Source: Salvelinus alpinus
Lineage: Eukaryota > Chordata > Actinopteri > Salmoniformes > Salmonidae
Assembly (NCBI RefSeq): GCF_045679555.1
Contig: NC_092094.1
Span: 16,487,112-16,551,111, forward strand
Direction: 5' to 3'
DNA: 64,000 nucleotides
Program-made: the position numbers and the translations under genes
The notes under the pieces: generated by a model
Database searches by the model: none
Told to the model about the DNA's origin: nothing
The model's input: the letters and a program-made list of their open reading frames with translations, nothing else
In this document: positions 23,354 through 35,097 of the stretch, piece after piece
Layout: each line of letters starts with the position of its first letter
Numbering within the stretch: the first letter of the stretch is position 1

Positions 23354-24558
23354 TGGGCTAAATAACAACAGGATTTAAATGTGTGTTCTAAAGTTGATTA
23401 TTATAATTATAAAATTAGTAGTAGTAGTAGTGCTATTACTATTATTGATAATAGTAGCATTTAAACAATGTTTTGTTATTTGTATTGCTGTTGTTATCAT
23501 CATAACCATTCATCTCAATGCTTCTCGCTAGGTCTTGCTTATTCTTGCTGGCGTCTCAAACGTTCACTTACGTGGAGCAAAACACAGCATGCTTCATAAA
23601 GTCGGCTTCCTTTAACGACGAAAAGAAACAGTGGATACTTTGGCGCCATCTGATGTACAGGAGGCGCAAGCAGGAGTTATCAACCTGGGCCCGGTTTCCC
23701 AAAAGCATTTTAAGACTAAATTCATCTTCAGAACCTTCGTAGGAGGATCCATCGTTAAATCTCCAATCTTTTTCTTCCTAAACACTTGAAAACGCTCGTA
23801 ATCTAACTCCTGCCTCAGACCACTCGTAGAACAGCTAAATGCGTCGTTGGATGCTGTTTTGTCCTCCCGCCTCACTGGAGATATCCTCTAAGCATAAAAT
23901 GACATGGTTTATCTGCCTCTCCGAGACCACCAATAACTACAGAACAAAGTTGACTACAAATAAAAGTTGCCAATGTCTTTGCACTTGATACAAACAATGC
24001 TTCAAATTAAAACCGAGATGACTGCATTGAAATGTAAATTGCCTACATTATGCTATAGGCCTGTTTCATTCAAATTGAAATATATTTCATGTTCACTCAA
24101 TTGAGTTCTATTTTGCAACTTGTATGCTACTGTCTGTAATTAAGAGATAATGTCCAGGAAGCCGGTGTTTAGAGGATATATTGGCGCAGGTGTTGTTAGG
24201 CCCAAGATCATTACTAATAGAAAGGCAATCCAAATTCTGATTATAGCTAGTTTTGATAGTGCAGCTACAGTTTGACTGACATTGTGAAATCTCCAATTAG
24301 AATAAAGTGTTGTTGTTTTCCCCCCCCCACGCACTACATGCAGTTGAGAGGTCTATAGTTGGCTGAGAATAAACATTCACCTAAACGCTTGCTCATAGCG
24401 CATATTTTCAAGCAACAAACATTGAAAATATAAGACAGTGCTCTTTTTTTCCCCTTGCCTTTCCGTACCTGAGAGTCCACAATTCACTATCAGCTCTGAC
24501 ACCCAGGATCACCCTCCTGCTCAGGTTAGACATTCTCTGTCCGATGATGGCTTGCAGA
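23354..24558. other. Intergenic with one repeat fragment
   Basis: Mostly unrecognised AT-rich sequence. At 23690-23880 a GGGCCCGGTTTCCCAAAAGC segment is the start of a repeat I recall as common in fish. No gene was recognised. Confidence 0.5.
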
Positions 24559-27500
24559 CCTTCTGACCTTCTGGTACCTACCCCAACTGTCAGCCCAGCA
24601 TCTGACCTTCTGGTACCTACCCCAACTGTCAACCTAGTGTCGGACCTTCTGGTACCTACCCCAACTGCCAGACCAGTATCTGACCTTCTGGTACCTACCC
24701 CAACTGTCAACCTAGTGTCGGACCTTCTGGTACCTACCCCAACTGTCAACCTAGTGTCGGACCTTCTGGTACCTACCCCAGCTGTCAACCTAGTATCTGA
24801 CCTTCTGGTACCTACCCCAACTGTCAGCCAAGTATCTGACCTTCTGGTACCTACCCCAACTGCCAGACCAGTATCTGACCTTCTGGTACCTACCCCAACT
24901 GCCAGACCAGTATCTGACCTTCTGGTACCTACCCCAACTGTCAACCTAGTGTCGGACCTTCTGGTACCTACCACAACTGCCAGACCAGTATCTGACCTTC
25001 TGGTACCTACCCCAACTGTCAGCCCAGCATCTGACCTTCTGGTACCTACCCCAACTGTCAGCCCAGTATCTGACCTTCTGGTACCTACCCCAACTGCCAG
25101 ACCAGTATCTGACCTTCTGGTACCTACCCCAACTGTCAACCTAGTGTCGGACCTTCTGGTACCTACCCCAGCTGTCAACCTAGTATCTGACCTTCTGGTA
25201 CCTACCCCAGCTGTCAACCTAGCATCTGACCTTCTGGTACCTACCCCAACTGTCAGCCCAGCATCTGACCTTCTGGTACCTACCCCAACTGTCAGCCCAG
25301 TATCTGACCTTCTGGTACCTACCCCAACTGCCAGACCAGTATCTGACCTTCTGGTACCTACCCCAACTGTCAACCTAGTGTCGGACCTTCTGGTACCTAC
25401 CCCAACTGCCAGACCAGTATCTGACCTTCTGGTACCTACCCCAGCTGTCAACCTAGCATCTGACCTTCTGGTACCTACCCCAACTGTCAACCTAGTGTCG
25501 GACCTTCTGGTACCTACCCCAACTGTCAGCCCAGCATCTGACCTTCTGGTACCTACCCCAACTGTCAACCTAGTGTCGGACCTTCTGGTACCTACCCCAA
25601 CTGTCAGCCCAGTATCTGACCTTCTGGTACCTACCCCAACTGTCAACCTAGTGTCGGACCTTCTGGTACCTACCCCAACTGTCAACCTAGTGTCGGACCT
25701 TCTGGTACCTACCCCAACTGTCAACCTAGTGTCGGACCTTCTGGTACCTACCCCAACTGTAAACCTAGTGTCGGACCTTCTGATACCTACCCCAACTGTC
25801 AGCCTAGTGTCGGACCTTCTGGTACCTACCCCAACTGTCAGCCCAGCATCTGACCTTCTGGTACCTACCCCAACTGTCAACCTAGTGTCGGACCTTCTGG
25901 TACCTACCCCAACTGTCAACCTAGTGTCGGACCTTCTGGTACCTACCCCAGCTGTCAGCCCAGTATCTGACCTTCTGGTACCTACCCCAACTGTCAACCT
26001 AGAGTCGGACCTTCTGGTACCTACCCCAACTGTCAGCCCAGCATCTGACCTTCTGGTACCTACCCCAACTGTCAGCCCAGCATCTGACCTTCTGGTACCT
26101 ACCCCAACTGTCAGCCCAGCATCTGACCTTCTGGTACCTACCCCAACTGCCAGACCAGCATCTGACCTTCTGGTACCTACCCCAACTGTCAACCTAGTGT
26201 CGGACCTTCTGGTACCTACCCCAACTGTCAACCTAGTGTCGGACCTTCTGGTACCTACCCCAACTGTCAGCCCAGCATCTGACCTTCTGGTACCTACCCC
26301 AACTGTCAGCCCAGCATCTGACCTTCTGGACCTACCCCAACTGTCAGCCCAGCATCTGACCTTCTGGTACCTACCCCTACTGTCAGCCCAGCATCTGACC
26401 TTCTGGTACCTACCCCAACTGCCAGACCAGTATCTGACCTTCTGGTACCTACCCCAACTGTCAACCTAGTGTCGGACCTTCTGGTACCTACCCCAACTGC
26501 CAGACCAGTATCTGACCTTCTGGTACCTACCCCAACTGTCAACCCAGTATCTGACCTTCTGGTACCTACCCCAACTGTCAACCTAGTGTCGGACCTTCTG
26601 GTACCTACCCCAACTGTCAGCCCAGTATCTGACCTTCTGGTACCTACCCCAACTGTCAGCCCAGTATCTGACCTTCTGGTACCTACCCCAACTGTCAACC
26701 TAGTGTCGGACCTTCTGGTACCTACCCCAACTGTCAACCTAGTGTCGGACCTTCTGGTACCTACCCCAACTGTCAACCTAGTGTCGGACCTTCTGGTACC
26801 TACCCCAACTGTCAGCCCAGCATCTGACCTTCTGGTACCTACCCCAACTGTCAGCCCAGCATCTGACCTTCTGGACCTACCCCAACTGTCAGCCCAGCAT
26901 CTGACCTTCTGGTACCTACCCCTACTGTCAGCCCAGCATCTGACCTTCTGGTACCTACCCCAACTGCCAGACCAGTATCTGACCTTCTGGTACCTACCCC
27001 AACTGTCAACCTAGTGTCGGACCTTCTGGTACCTACCCCAACTGCCAGACCAGTATCTGACCTTCTGGTACCTACCCCAACTGTCAACCCAGTATCTGAC
27101 CTTCTGGTACCTACCCCAACTGTCAACCTAGTGTCGGACCTTCTGGTACCTACCCCAACTGTCAGCCCAGTATCTGACCTTCTGGTACCTACCCCAACTG
27201 TCAGCCCAGTATCTGACCTTCTGGTACCTACCCCAACTGTCAACCTAGTGTCGGACCTTCTGGTACCTACCCCAACTGTCAACCCAGTATCTGACCTTCT
27301 GGTACCTACCCCAACTGTCAACCTAGTGTCAGACCTTCTGGTACCTACCCCAACTGTCAACCTAGTATCTGACCTTCTGGTACCTACCCCAACTGTCAGC
27401 CCAGTATCTGACCTTCTGGTACCTACCCCAACTGTCAACCTAGTGTCGGACCTTCTGGTACCTACCCCAACTGCCAGACCAGTATCTGACCTTCTGGTAC

Positions 27501-29300
27501 CTACCCCAACTGCCAGACCAGTATCTGACCTTCTGGAACCCACCCCAACTGTCAACCTAGTGTCGGACCTTCTGGTACCTACCCCAACTGCCAGACCAGT
27601 ATCTGACCTTCTGGTACCTACCCCAACTGTCAACCCAGTATCTGACCTTCTGGTACCTACCCCAACTGTCAACCTAGTGTCGGACCTTCTGGTACCTACC
27701 CCAACTGTCAGCCCAGTATCTGACCTTCTGGTACCTACCCCAACTGTCAGCCCAGTATCTGACCTTCTGGTACCTACCCCAACTGTCAACCTAGTGTCGG
27801 ACCTTCTGGTACCTACCCCAACTGTCAACCCAGTATCTGACCTTCTGGTACCTACCCCAACTGTCAACCTAGTGTCAGACCTTCTGGTACCTACCCCAAC
27901 TGTCAACCTAGTATCTGACCTTCTGGTACCTACCCCAACTGTCAGCCCAGTATCTGACCTTCTGGTACCTACCCCAACTGTCAACCTAGTGTCGGACCTT
28001 CTGGTACCTACCCCAACTGCCAGACCAGTATCTGACCTTCTGGTACCTACCCCAACTGCCAGACCAGTATCTGACCTTCTGGTACCTACCCCAACTGTCA
28101 ACCCAGTATCTGACCTTCTGGTACCTACCCCAACTGTCAACCCAGTATCTGACCTTCTGGTACCTACCCCAACTGTCAACCTAGTGTCGGACCTTCTGGT
28201 ACCTACCCCAACTGTCAGCCCAGTATCTGACCTTCTGGTACCTACCCCAACTGTCAGCCCAGTATCTGACCTTCTGGTACCTACCCCAACTGTCAACCTA
28301 GTGTCGGACCTTCTGGTACCTACCCCAACTGTCAACCCAGTATCTGACCTTCTGGTACCTACCCCAACTGTCAACCTAGTGTCAGACCTTCTGGTACCTA
28401 CCCCAACTGTCAACCTAGTATCTGACCTTCTGGTACCTACCCCAACTGTCAGCCCAGTATCTGACCTTCTGGTACCTACCCCAACTGTCAACCTAGTGTC
28501 GGACCTTCTGGTACCTACCCCAACTGTCAACCTAGTGTCGTACCTTCTGGTACCTACCCCAACTGTCAACCTAGTATCTGACCTTCTGGTACCTACCCCA
28601 ACTGTCAGCCCAGCATCTGACCTTCTGGTACCTACCCCAACTGTCAGCCCAGCATCTGACCTTCTGGTACCTACCCCAACTGCCAGACCAGTATCTGACC
28701 TTCTGGTACCTACCCCAACTGCCAGACCAGTATCTGACCTTCTGGTACCTACCCCAACTGCCAGACCAGTATCTGACCTTCTGGTACCTACCCCAACTGC
28801 CAGACCAGTATCTGACCTTCTGGTACCTACCCCAACTGCCAGACCAGTATCTGACCTTCTGGTACCTACCCAAACTGTCAACCTAGTATCTGACCTTCTG
28901 GTACCTACCCCAACTGTCAACCCAGTATCTGACCTTCTGGTACCTACCCCAACTGTCAACCTAGTATCTGACCTTCTGATACCTACCCCAACTGTCAGCC
29001 CAGTATCTGACCTTCTGGTACCTACCCCAACTGTCAACCCAGTATCTGACCTTCTGGTACCTACCCCAACTGTCAACCTAGTGTCAGACCTTCTGGTACC
29101 TACCCCAACTGTCAACCTAGTGTCAGACCTTCTGGTACCTACCCCAACTGTCAACCTAGTATCTGACCTTCTGGTACCTACCCCAACTGTCAACCTAGTA
29201 TCTGACCTTCTGGTACCTACCCCAACTGTCAACCTAGTATCTGACCTTCTGGTACCTACCCCAACTGTCAACCTAGTGTCGGACCTTCTGATACCTGCCC
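24559..29300. repeat. 39-bp minisatellite with higher-order structure, about 121 copies
   Basis: Consensus unit: GACCTTCTGGTACCTACCCC followed by AACTGTCAACCTAGTGTCG. Because 39 is a multiple of 3 and the unit lacks stops, very long frames exist on both strands: plus SDLLVPTPTVNLV and minus GVGTRRSDTRLTV, with individual frames up to 838 codons. Unit variants (VNLV, VSPV, VSPA, ARPV, VNPV) recur in a 14-unit order. Two copies carry a 1-base deletion in GGTACC (at 26326 and 26871), exactly 545 bases apart. Each intact unit has one GGTACC palindrome. No recognisable protein domain flanks it; a polyadenylation-like AATAAA lies at about 30111. Treated as non-coding. Confidence 0.93.
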
Positions 29301-30990
29301 CGCCTGCCTCTCCGGTTCCTTCCATCCGAGGGCCTTGTCCACCTGTAGCCAGGCCTGCCAATGCCATATCAGGAAGGTGTGTGTCGGAGAGATCTAGTTC
29401 TTACAAATACGACCAGCAGCTACCAGAGCTAATGGACGTCAGACAGGTCATATTACCGTCTGAGCCCTTGATCTTCAGAAGCACCGAGACGTTGTTCCTG
29501 TGTAGCCCACCCAGCTAATGTAGCCGGAGATGACGGATGTCACCGCCTGCCCAGATCTACATCCAGCCATACAGGTAGCACAGGCCACTCTGCTATACTG
29601 ACCATTAGGAGAGCAGTGCAGGTGGGCGAGAGGTGCCCCTCTCACAACCTCTTGGTCCCATTGGCAGAGTGGACTCTTATCAGACAGTGGCACATGCCCG
29701 CCTCCCGTGCCAAGGCTGAGCAGGAATGGGAGAATAGCCGACGAGAGTGCAGGAAGGAGGGATAGTCCATTCACCTGGTTGAATTCTTCACCAGTCAACC
29801 CCAAACCACAGAGGCAGGTGACAGATTTGATCCAGCTCCTACTGATCCAGGTCGTTGTGCAGGAGCAGCAGCTACTGTTGGAAATACTGTTGGATCAGAT
29901 TCTTCCCATGAGACCCAACAGGAGCCACAAGTACTCTTCTCCCTGGGGTGGGTAGCTTCTCTGAGGGTCTTCTCTTCCTGAAGATGGTCAACTTTAACCC
30001 TTGAGGGAGAACGCCACCCTGGAGTATCCAGAGTATCCATTAATCCATTTGATATTCTAGTTAGGCCAATGTTAACTTCCACTCTGCCTGTGCCAATGAA
30101 TGCTTTTCTAATAAAGCTTTCTTACAGTTAAACATGTGGTGTCAGTTTATGTTAGAATAGAACAATATAGAACCCATTTAACAATAATAGAACACATTTG
30201 TCTTCATTGGATTTGTTGAATCAAATGTTTTTGCATGTGACAGGTTGATGCTGAATATATTACAACAGAAAGTAACATTTAAATCACACTCAGAAGCTCC
30301 TCTACTTCATTTATGACTAGACTATGAGGTACAGTAAGTAGCATGTGCCAGATCTTTGTACTGACCAAAGAGAGATATTGAGAAGGAGTGAGATCTGACT
30401 GGACTAAGAAAAGATCCAATTCAAATTCTTATTACCCTGGAGGAGGCACATCTGACACACCATAGTCTCACATTTCCCCACAACAATTTGTACTACAGTT
30501 TTTGAAATTAGCTCCGTTAGGACCTATCCCTGCTGTAACAACACATTATATCCCACAGGGGGCACTAAAGGTATGGACAGGAGGTTGAGGTTGGAAAGCA
30601 GGGAGGAGCAGACTGCAGTGCACACATAGTATCAGAACACTTTGTACCTTGAACACCATCTGAACTTCCTCACATCCTCAATTATTTAAATTGAAGAAAA
30701 TCTAATACCCGCTCTGCCATGGTCATCTTCAGGCTGATATGGTTTCAAATGACAATTACAGTAAAGGTAACAGGAGGAAATGATGCTCTGACGAATGAAG
30801 GACTTCAATTGGTCGTAAGGACAGTACGTTAATAGATGATGATCCCTTGGGTTTTCACAGTCCATCATGATAAATACTTTTTTTTGGCAACTTACGTATT
30901 GTTGTCTGAGGTCCACTATGAAACATATTTGCTCCACCAAAGCTCTGAGCTTATGAACATTGTCGAGGTATCGCTCAAGTTTATAACCTC
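29301..30990. other. Flank of the 39-bp array, no gene recognised
   Basis: The plus-strand repeat frame runs on for about 70 unrelated residues to a stop at 29516-29518, and AATAAA follows at about 30111. Neither the tail nor the minus-strand frames (for example 29804-29475) resemble a known protein. 30130-30990 shows nothing recognisable. Confidence 0.45.
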
Positions 30991-30999
30991 TCCTTCAAC

Positions 31000-31780
31000 G
31001 TGAGCAAGACGAAGGAGCTGATCGTGGACTACAGGAAAGGGAGGGCCGAACAGGTCCCCATTAACATCGATGGGGCTGAAGTGGAGCAGGTCGAGAGTTT
31101 TAAGTTCCTTGGTGTCCACATCACCAAAAAAACTATCACGGTCCAAACACACCAAGACAGTCGTGGAGAGGGCACAACAACACCTTTTCCCCCTCAGGAG
31201 ACTAAAAAGATTTGGCATGGGTCCGCAGATCCTCAAAAAGTTCTACAGCTGGACCATCGAGAGCATCCTGACTGGTTGCATCACCGCCTGGTATGGCAAC
31301 TACTCTGCATCTCACCGTAAGGCACTACAAAGGGTAGTGCGTACGGCCAAGACTGCTCTCTCTGCTACCGCATGGCAAGCAGTACCGGAGCACCAGGTCT
31401 AGGACCAAAAGGCTCCTTAACAGCTTCTACCCCCAAGCCATAAAACTGCTAAACAATTAATCAAATGGCCATCCGGACTATTTACTTTGACCCCCCCCCC
31501 CTTTTGTTTTTACACTGCTATTATCTATGCATAGTCACTTTGCACGTACCTACATGTACAAATTACCTTGACTAACCTGTACCTCTATAGAGCCTCATTA
31601 CTGTTATTTTCTGTGTTACTTTTTATAAAAATGTTTACTTTAGTTTATTCAGTAAATATTTTCTTAATTCTATTTCTTGAACTGCATTGTGGGTTAAGAG
31701 CTAGTAAGTAAGCATTTCACAGTAAGGTTGTTGTATTGTTGTTGTATTCGGGACGTGACAAATAGAATGTGATTTGACTG
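31000..31780 (+). pseudogene. L2-like retrotransposon 3' fragment
   Basis: Same family as 12140-13750, with KTKELIVDYRKGRAEQVPIN, VESFKFLGVHIT, SWTIESILTGCITAWYGNYS and RKALQRVVRTAK. They fall in two frames because of a shift near 31135. Only the end of the reverse transcriptase region and the 3' tail remain. Confidence 0.88.
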
Positions 31781-31867
31781 GATACCAAATGTCTGTAGAC
31801 ATGTATATGTAAATTCAGTCATGCATTGCACCCAGTTCCTCTCTAAAGATGTGCATGAGGAAGTTAT

Positions 31868-32238
31868 GACCAATCAATTTGTGGTGTATAAATAGCTTCA
31901 GAACTGGCTCAAGAAAGACAAAAAAAAGAGAGAGAAAAAAAGCATATAAGGAAGTTGGCTTACGGACATTGAAACACTTTCCATCATACTCTCAGGAAAG
32001 TTAGGTTTAGTTGGGCTACATGTAGTCAAAAGTGTATCACTTTTATTGAAACATAACTTTTGTTATTTTACAGTTTCACTTCATGGTGCAATTATTTGCA
32101 TAAACTGGTTATTTTCGTTTCCCAGCCGGCAGTGAAGGGATTAACTAGCTGTGCGCCTGCTCATTTTGCTTGCACGCACACATCCGTCTAAAGCAGCTGA
32201 GAGAGAGGTGTTCTCCACTGTTTAACAACACAGACCAG
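31868..32238 (+). promoter_or_regulatory. ampd3: Candidate AMPD3 promoter and noncoding first exon
   Basis: A CCAAT pentamer at 31870 is followed 17 bases later by TATAAATAG (31887-31895). Downstream, AACACAGACCAG|GTAAGAG at 32238 is a strong 5' splice site. Joining it to the first recognised AMPD3 exon (acceptor at 44357) gives an in-frame TAA shortly before the ATG at 44362, consistent with a 5' UTR exon. Linking the two is inference; the intron would be about 12 kb and full of mobile elements. Confidence 0.4.
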
Positions 32239-32397
32239 GTAAGAGCAGCTTCAAACCTAACACACTTGCATATAAATACATACACCTTTGTATGTGCATA
32301 CCTACTGTACCTACAGTACATTCAGAAAGTATTCGTACCCCTTGACTTTGTGTTGTGTTACAGCCAGAATTTAAAATTGATTAAATACAATTATAAC

Positions 32398-32807
32398 GAC
32401 AGAAGGTGAGACCCAGATGCAGATGGTTTGAGCTCTGATATTTATTATAGTCCAAGGGGCAGGCAAAAGGCAGGTCGGGGACAGGCAAGAGTTCAGAACC
32501 AGGTCAGAGTCCAAAACGGTACAGAGCAGTAGACAGGCTCGAGGTCAGGGGCAGGCAGAATGGTCAGGCAGCCAGGCACAGAGTCAGGATGGGCAAGGGT
32601 CAGAACCAGGAGGAAGAGAAAAACAGAGACTGGGAAAAACAGGAGCTAGGAGAAAAACGCTGGTTGACTTGGCAAACAAGACGAACTGGCACAGACAAAC
32701 AGAAAACAAAGGTATAAATACACAGGGGATAATGGCGAAGATGGGCGACACCTGGAGGGGGTTGGAGACAAGCACAAGGACAGGTGAAACAGATCAGGGT
32801 GTGACAA
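32398..32807 (-). mobile_element. Candidate solo LTR or related repeat
   Basis: The minus strand begins TGTCACACCCTGATCTGTTT and ends near CTTCTGTCG. The interior is rich in CAGGCAGG/GGTCAG motifs with a TATAAATA on plus at 32714. No internal genes are present. I recall the sequence as a common salmonid repeat, but the ends do not show perfect TG...CA. A 70-base Tc1-type terminal fragment (CATTCAGAAAGTATTCGTAC) precedes it at 32319. Confidence 0.4.
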
Positions 32808-32859
32808 TAATTTTGTTTTCAGAATTATTTGCTAATTTATTGAGAATGAAATACAGATA

Positions 32860-32971
32860 CAGTGGGGAGAACAAGTATTTGATACACTGCCGATTTTGCA
32901 GGTTTTCCTACTTACAAAGCATGTAGAGGTCTGTCATTTTTATCATAGGTACACTTCAACTGTGAGACGGA
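32860..32971. mobile_element. Tc1-like terminal repeat, cut by the assembly gap
   Basis: CAGTGGGGAGAACAAGTATT and the following about 100 bases duplicate the left terminal repeat at 33202. The copy stops at the run of N, so it may be a second nested element or a collapsed assembly. Confidence 0.85.
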
Positions 32972-33071
32972 NNNNNNNNNNNNNNNNNNNNNNNNNNNNN
33001 NNNNNNNNNNNNNNNNNNNNNNNNNNNNNNNNNNNNNNNNNNNNNNNNNNNNNNNNNNNNNNNNNNNNNNN
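32972..33071. other. Assembly gap (100 N)
   Basis: Exactly 100 undetermined bases, the usual placeholder for a gap of unknown size, between two copies of the same terminal repeat. Confidence 0.99.
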
Positions 33072-33201
33072 AAGAATGTTGTTTCCAATGTAATTGTCTG
33101 CATCATTTCCAATCCCCCATATTTTTTGGGGTAAATATATATATCCATTCACGTATGCATACATATACACATATATACATACACATACCTACATAGACAT
33201 A

Positions 33202-34807
33202 CAGTGGGGAGAACAAGTATTTGATACACTGCCGATTTTGCAGGTTTTCCTACTTACAAAGCATGTAGAGGTCTGTAATTTTTATCATAGATACACTTCA
33301 ACTGTGAGAGACAGAATCTAAAACAAAAATCCAGAAAATCACATTGTATGATTTTTAAGTAATTCATTTGCATTTTATTGCATGACATAAGTATTTGATA
33401 CATCAGAAAAGCAGAACTTAATATTGGGTACAGAAACCTTTGTTTGCAATTACAGAGATCATACGTTTCCTGTAGTTCTTGACCAGGTTTGTACACACTG
33501 CAGCAGGGATTTTGGCCCACTCCTCCATACAGACGTTCTCCAGATCCTTCAGGTTTCGGGGCTGTCGCTGGGCAATACGGACTTTCAGCTCCCTCCAAAG
33601 ATTTTCTATTGGGTTCAGGTCTGGAGACTGGGTAGGCCACTCCAGGACCTTGAGATGCTTCTTACGGAGCAACTCCTTAGTTGCCCTGGCTGTGTGTTTC
33701 GGGTCGTTGTCATGCTGGAAGACCCAGCCACGACCCATCTCAATGCTCTTACTGAGGGAAGGAGGTTGTTGGCCAAGATCTCGCGATACATGGCCCCATC
33801 CATCCTCCCCTCAATACAGTGCAGCCGCCCTGTGCCCTTTGCAGAAAAGCATCCCCAAAGAATGATGTTTCCACCTCCATGCCTCACGGTTGGGATGGTG
33901 TTCTTGGGGTTGTACTCATCCTTCTTCTTCCTCCAAACACGGCGAGTGGAGTTTAGACCAAAAAGCTCTATTTTTGTCACATCAAACCACATGACCTTCT
34001 CCCATTCCTCCTCTGGATCATCCAGATGGTCATTGGCAAACTTCAGACGAACCTGGACATGCGCTGGCTTGAGCAGGGGGACCTTGCGTGCGCTGCAGGA
34101 TTTTAATCCATGGCGGCGTAGTGTGTTACTAATGGTTTTCTTTGAGACTGTGGTCCCAGCTCTCTTCAGGTCATTGACCAGGTCCTGCCGTGTAGTTCTG
34201 GGCTGATCCCTCACCTTCCTCATGATCATTGATGCCCCACGAGGTGAAATCTTGCATGGAGCCCCAGACCGAGGGTGATTGACCGTCATCTTGAACTTCT
34301 TCCATTTTCTAATAATTGCGCCAACAGTTGTTTCCTTCTCACCAAGCTGCTTGCCTATTGTCCTGTAGCCCATCCCAGCCTTGTGCAGGTCTACAATTTC
34401 ATCCCTGATGTCCTTACACAGCTCTCTGGTCTTGGCCATTGTGGAGAGGTTGGAGTCTGTTTGATTGAGTGTGTGGACAGGTGTCTTTTATACAGGTAAC
34501 GAGTTCAAACATGTGCAGTTAATACAGGTAATGAGTGGAGAACAGGAGGGCTTCTTAAAGAAAAACTAACAGGTCTGTGAGAGCCGGAATTCTTACTGGT
34601 TGGTAGGTGATCAAATACTTATGTCATGCAATAAAATGCAAATTAATTACTTAAAAATCATACAATGTGATTTTCTGGATTTTTGTTTTAGATTCCGTCT
34701 CTCACAGTTGAAGTGTACCTATGATAAAAATGACAGACCTCTACATGCTTTGTAAGTAGGAAAACCTGCAAAATCGGCAGTGTATCAAATACTTGTTCTC
34801 CCCACTG
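33202..34807 (-). mobile_element. Full-length Tc1-like transposon with long terminal repeats
   Basis: Both ends are present: CAGTGGGGAGAACAAGTATT on the left and its inverse ending CTTGTTCTCCCCACTG on the right, with about 150-200 base inverted repeats and flanking TA. The minus-strand transposase starts [20 protein letters not shown] at 34439, has HTH, GRPR-like and acidic motifs, and shifts frame near 33735 before [17 protein letters not shown]. It ends ANKGFCTQY at 33418. The usual W-S-D-E-T at the first catalytic Asp reads [16 protein letters not shown] is intact. Structurally complete but its transposase is broken. Confidence 0.93.
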
Positions 34808-35097
34808 TACATACTTTTTTAAAAAGAGTATACCTTTATTATTATTCCCTGCAAACCCTACCACCGATCCCCCAATTGGAGTAAACTGATAAACATTTCT
34901 GTTTTTACCTTCAATTTATACATCTTATACACATTTACAGACACAGTCTACTTTATAATAGTTCTCTCTTGTTTGTTCTTAGTCCTTCCTCTATTTCTGT
35001 TGTCCATCCAGTTTGATTTCCACTTGTAACTGTGCTATTTCACAATAGCTCCGCACCTATACACATTTCACAGATCCCGTATGCCCTAATCTTGTTA

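Noticed and set aside
24544-26469. 641-codon plus-strand frame of 13-residue repeats as a real protein gene
   Set aside because: The frame follows from a 39-base unit lacking stops; the minus strand is equally open, and there is no domain, start context or flanking exon to support it.
33424-34206. 260-residue plus-strand frame
   Set aside because: Antisense of the Tc1 transposase encoded on the minus strand.
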